Positions 5,755 to 7,549 of a DNA stretch of 7,549 nucleotides are shown here, piece by piece. This stretch comes from Gammaproteobacteria bacterium (GTDB lineage: Bacteria > Pseudomonadota > Gammaproteobacteria > UBA9214). Location: positions 1 through 7,549 of the forward strand of contig JAOULY010000085.1 of assembly GCA_029881775.1 (NCBI GenBank). The letters are read 5' to 3'. Position 1 is the first letter of the stretch. Each line of letters opens with the position of its first letter. Both the position numbers and the translations under genes were made by a program. The notes beneath the pieces were generated by a model. It had not been told where the DNA came from. It did no database searches and saw only the letters and a program-made list of their open reading frames with translations.

Positions 5755-7215
5755 ATGAGAAAAGAAGCCGACAAAGCCCGGATACTACTGGTCGAGGACA
5801 GCGCGTCCCTGGCCGCCGTTTACATGAACTATCTCGATGCCGACGGACACCATACCGAGGCAGTGGACAATGGTGCCGAGGCACTCGCTCACCTTGAAAC
5901 ACAGACACCGGATATCGTATTGCTCGATCTCCACCTGCCGGATATGTCCGGCATGGACATTCTGAAGCACATTAACGAATGCGACATTGACTGTGCGGTC
6001 ATTATCATCACCGCATATGGCTCGATTGATACAGCGGTCGAGGCGATGCGCTACGGTGCAGTCGACTTTATTGCCAAGCCGTTCGATGCAACACGGCTGC
6101 GCGTTACTGTTAACAATGTACTGGACAAGCGCCGCCTGTCCAACATGGTAATCAGCTATCAGCAAACCTTCGAGCGAGATCGCTTTCATGGCTTTGTCGG
6201 TGCATCGATGCCGATGCAGGCGATCTACCGTATTATCGAATGTGCGGCACCGAGCAAGGCCACGGTGTTCATAACAGGCGAGAGCGGCACCGGCAAGGAA
6301 CTGTGCGCGGAAGCAATCCATCGAGAGAGTCCGCGACACAATAAGGCATTCATAGCGCTTAACTGTGCCGCGATTCCGCGTGACCTGATGGAAAGCGAGA
6401 TATTCGGTCACGTGAAGGGCGCATTCACCGGTGCGTCAGCCCAGCGTGACGGGGCCGCGACACGTGCCGATGGCGGCACACTGTTCCTGGATGAAATCTG
6501 CGAGATGGATCTCGATCTGCAAAGCAAGCTGCTGCGCTTCATCCAGACCGGGCAGTTCCAGCGGGTCGGCGACTCAACGGAAGAGCAGGTCGATATCCGT
6601 ATTATCTGTGCTACCAACCGTGATCCACTCAACGAGGTCAGGGCCGGACGTTTCCGTGAAGACCTTTATTACCGGCTGAATGTTATCCCGATCAACCTGC
6701 CGCCCCTGCGAGAACGGGGTGATGATGTCCTTGTAATCGCGAGAGTCATGTTAAGGCAAATGTCAGCCGAGGAGGGGAAAGGCTTCCACGATTTGTCCCC
6801 GCTCGTCGCTGCTGCCCTTGCCGGCTATCCATGGCCCGGTAACGTGCGCGAATTGCAGAATATCATCCGTAATGTCATCGTGTTGAATGACAGTGAGCAG
6901 GTGGGCTTTGACATGCTGCCGGAACAAATACGGCAGTCGGTCAATCGACCCGATGATGCCGTTAATGAACTGTCTGCGGGCATGGCAAGGTCCTTGTCCG
7001 ATGTCACACTGCCTGCGGAGCCGGTAACGACAACGGGTGTCAGACCACTGTGGGTGGAGGAAAAAGAGATTATTGAACGTGCGATTGATCTCTGTAACGA
7101 CAATATACCGAAAGCGGCCGCACTTCTGGAGATTAGCGCTTCCACCATCTACCGTAAACGTGCGGCATGGGATAAAGCCGGCGTGATCCAGAACGGCGTC
7201 GCCGGCCAGGTATAG
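5755..7215 (+). CDS. LuxO-like sigma-54-dependent response regulator (REC-AAA-Fis HTH)
   Basis: A 486-residue NtrC-class activator that binds enhancer DNA and uses ATP to open sigma-54 promoters when phosphorylated. The receiver (about 8-122) has Glu14/Asp15, phospho-Asp58 (LLDLHLPDMSGMD), Thr86 and Lys108. The AAA+ domain (about 147-380) has Walker A GESGTGKE (175-182), an intact GAFTGA sigma-54 loop (222-227), Walker B LFLDE (243-247) and the arginine-rich GRFREDLYYR. The Fis-type helix-turn-helix is at about 450-472. Against V. harveyi LuxO as I remember it, stretches such as SIDTAVEAMR, CEMDLDLQ-KLLRFIQTG, MS-EEGK-F and NIP-AA----S-STIYRK agree; the last is the recognition helix, so the DNA site may also match. 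AAGG at 5741-5744 precedes the ATG by 10 nt. The likely phosphodonor is the kinase HPt just upstream. I call it LuxO-like rather than luxO, as orthology needs a tree. Confidence 0.93.
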   Translation: MRKEADKARILLVEDSASLAAVYMNYLDADGHHTEAVDNGAEALAHLETQTPDIVLLDLHLPDMSGMDILKHINECDIDCAVIIITAYGSIDTAVEAMRYGAVDFIAKPFDATRLRVTVNNVLDKRRLSNMVISYQQTFERDRFHGFVGASMPMQAIYRIIECAAPSKATVFITGESGTGKELCAEAIHRESPRHNKAFIALNCAAIPRDLMESEIFGHVKGAFTGASAQRDGAATRADGGTLFLDEICEMDLDLQSKLLRFIQTGQFQRVGDSTEEQVDIRIICATNRDPLNEVRAGRFREDLYYRLNVIPINLPPLRERGDDVLVIARVMLRQMSAEEGKGFHDLSPLVAAALAGYPWPGNVRELQNIIRNVIVLNDSEQVGFDMLPEQIRQSVNRPDDAVNELSAGMARSLSDVTLPAEPVTTTGVRPLWVEEKEIIERAIDLCNDNIPKAAALLEISASTIYRKRAAWDKAGVIQNGVAGQV

Positions 7216-7221
7216 CGAATA

Positions 7222-7254
7222 CCGGACAGCAGAACCCTTTATCTTTCTGTCCGG
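7222..7254 (+). terminator. Stem-loop after the operon, weak terminator candidate
   Basis: CCGGACAG (7222-7229) and CTGTCCGG (7247-7254) form a perfect 8-bp stem around a 17-nt loop, 6 bp after the regulator stop. No T-run follows, so it is not a classic intrinsic terminator. It may protect the mRNA 3' end or assist termination. Confidence 0.4.
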
Positions 7255-7290
7255 CGAAGGCCCCGCCAGTTGTCTTGCAGATTTCCGGGT

Positions 7291-7330
7291 AAATCAAAAA
7301 CAGGGCGCCCCTGAAAACAGGTGCGCCCTG
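7291..7330 (-). terminator. Intrinsic terminator of the leftward Gly/Tyr-rich gene
   Basis: CAGGGCGC (7301-7308) and GCGCCCTG (7323-7330) form a perfect 8-bp stem, continued past one mismatch by CCTG/CAGG closing an AAAA loop. Read on the minus strand it is followed at once by TTTTTGATTT (complement of 7291-7300), the U-tract of a rho-independent terminator. It sits 16 bp past the stop of the minus-strand gene. Rightward there is no T-run, so it probably serves that gene only. Confidence 0.85.
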
Positions 7331-7346
7331 TCGCGTGTAGTGCTAC

Positions 7347-7549
7347 TTATTTATCCGCTTTTTCGGCAGGTGCCGGCGCGGCCGGCGGCGCATAGCCGTA
7401 GCCATAGCCCGGGTAACCGCCCCAGCCGTAACCGGGATATCCACCGTAGCCATAGCCCGGGTAACCACCCCAGCCGTAACCGGGATAACCGCCGTAGCCA
7501 TAGCCCGGGTAACCGCCCCAGCCATAACCGGGATAACCGCCGTATCCGT
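7347..7549 (-). CDS. C-terminal part of a Gly/Tyr-rich tandem-repeat protein
   Basis: The last 66 residues of a protein entering from the right edge. It consists of a 16-residue repeat, GGYPGYGWGGYPGYGY with small variations, about three copies, followed by an Ala/Pro tail ending PAEKADK and TAA (7347-7349). Each repeat has two 8-residue halves differing in Trp versus Tyr. The frame is chosen because its codons keep the protein repeat and a terminator lies just past its stop. Similar Gly/Tyr/Pro-rich proteins include the sulfur globule envelope proteins of Allochromatium and related sulfur oxidisers, and various secreted or surface proteins. The start and any signal peptide lie outside the window, so neither function nor location is shown. 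The coding call is firm; the sulfur-globule link is a suggestion. Confidence 0.75.
   Translation of the reverse strand, partial: GYGGYPGYGWGGYPGYGYGGYPGYGWGGYPGYGYGGYPGYGWGGYPGYGYGYAPPAAPAPAEKADK
7396..7549. repeat. 48-bp tandem repeat, three copies plus a partial one
   Basis: The segment CATAGCCCGGGTAACC starts at 7403, 7451 and 7499, giving a period of exactly 48 bp from about 7396 to 7539, with the first bases of a fourth copy at the edge. Copies differ at only a few, mostly silent, positions. The period is a multiple of three, so copy-number changes would lengthen or shorten the encoded protein without a frameshift. Confidence 0.9.

Noticed and set aside
7301..7330. Bidirectional terminator serving the regulator operon too
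   Set aside because: On the plus strand the stem is followed by TCGCGTGTAG with no T-run; the U-tract exists only on the minus strand.
7343..7525. Minus-strand frame with Met/Ala/Thr-rich repeats
   Set aside because: It is a shifted reading of the same 48-bp repeats. The frame giving Gly/Tyr repeats and stopping at 7347-7349 has the more plausible protein composition and spans the whole edge segment.

Overview
The window looks like a gammaproteobacterial chromosome segment of moderately high GC. The main reason is a response regulator that resembles Vibrio LuxO almost end to end. A Gly/Tyr-rich repeat protein at the right edge recalls sulfur-globule-type proteins, so a sulfur-oxidising gammaproteobacterium is possible, but that is only a guess.

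Layout. Positions 1-537 (minus) hold the first 179 residues of a UDP-glucose 4-epimerase (GalE) whose catalytic YxxxK lysine reads as methionine. Positions 538-1419 are an unusually long divergent intergenic region with no convincing gene but dense regulatory structure. It contains two sigma-54-type promoters pointing outward, one towards galE and one towards the signalling operon. Each has a LuxO-type box (TTGCA-N3-TGCAA) centred about 73 bp upstream of its -24 element. Positions 1420-7215 (plus) are a tight three-gene operon: a secreted PhnD-family binding protein, a 1151-residue membrane hybrid kinase (TM-periplasmic domain-TM-HAMP-PAS-PAS-HisKA-HATPase-degenerate receiver-receiver-HPt), and a 486-residue LuxO-like sigma-54 activator. 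After two hairpins, 7347-7549 (minus) is the C-terminal end of a Gly/Tyr-rich protein built from a 48-bp tandem repeat.

How the parts fit. The operon carries every step of a LuxP-LuxQ-LuxU-LuxO type relay: periplasmic binding protein, hybrid kinase, HPt and sigma-54 response regulator. It differs in that the binding protein is PhnD-like rather than ribose-binding-protein-like, the HPt is fused to the kinase, and the kinase carries a cytoplasmic PAS with the residues of the FixL haem pocket. The inferred model is a relay combining a periplasmic ligand with a cytoplasmic gas or redox signal. Its regulator would act on its own operon and on a leftward transcript that either leads into galE or is a regulatory RNA. 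Domain calls, motifs, promoter sequences and spacings are read from the sequence; ligand identity, haem binding and promoter activity are inference.
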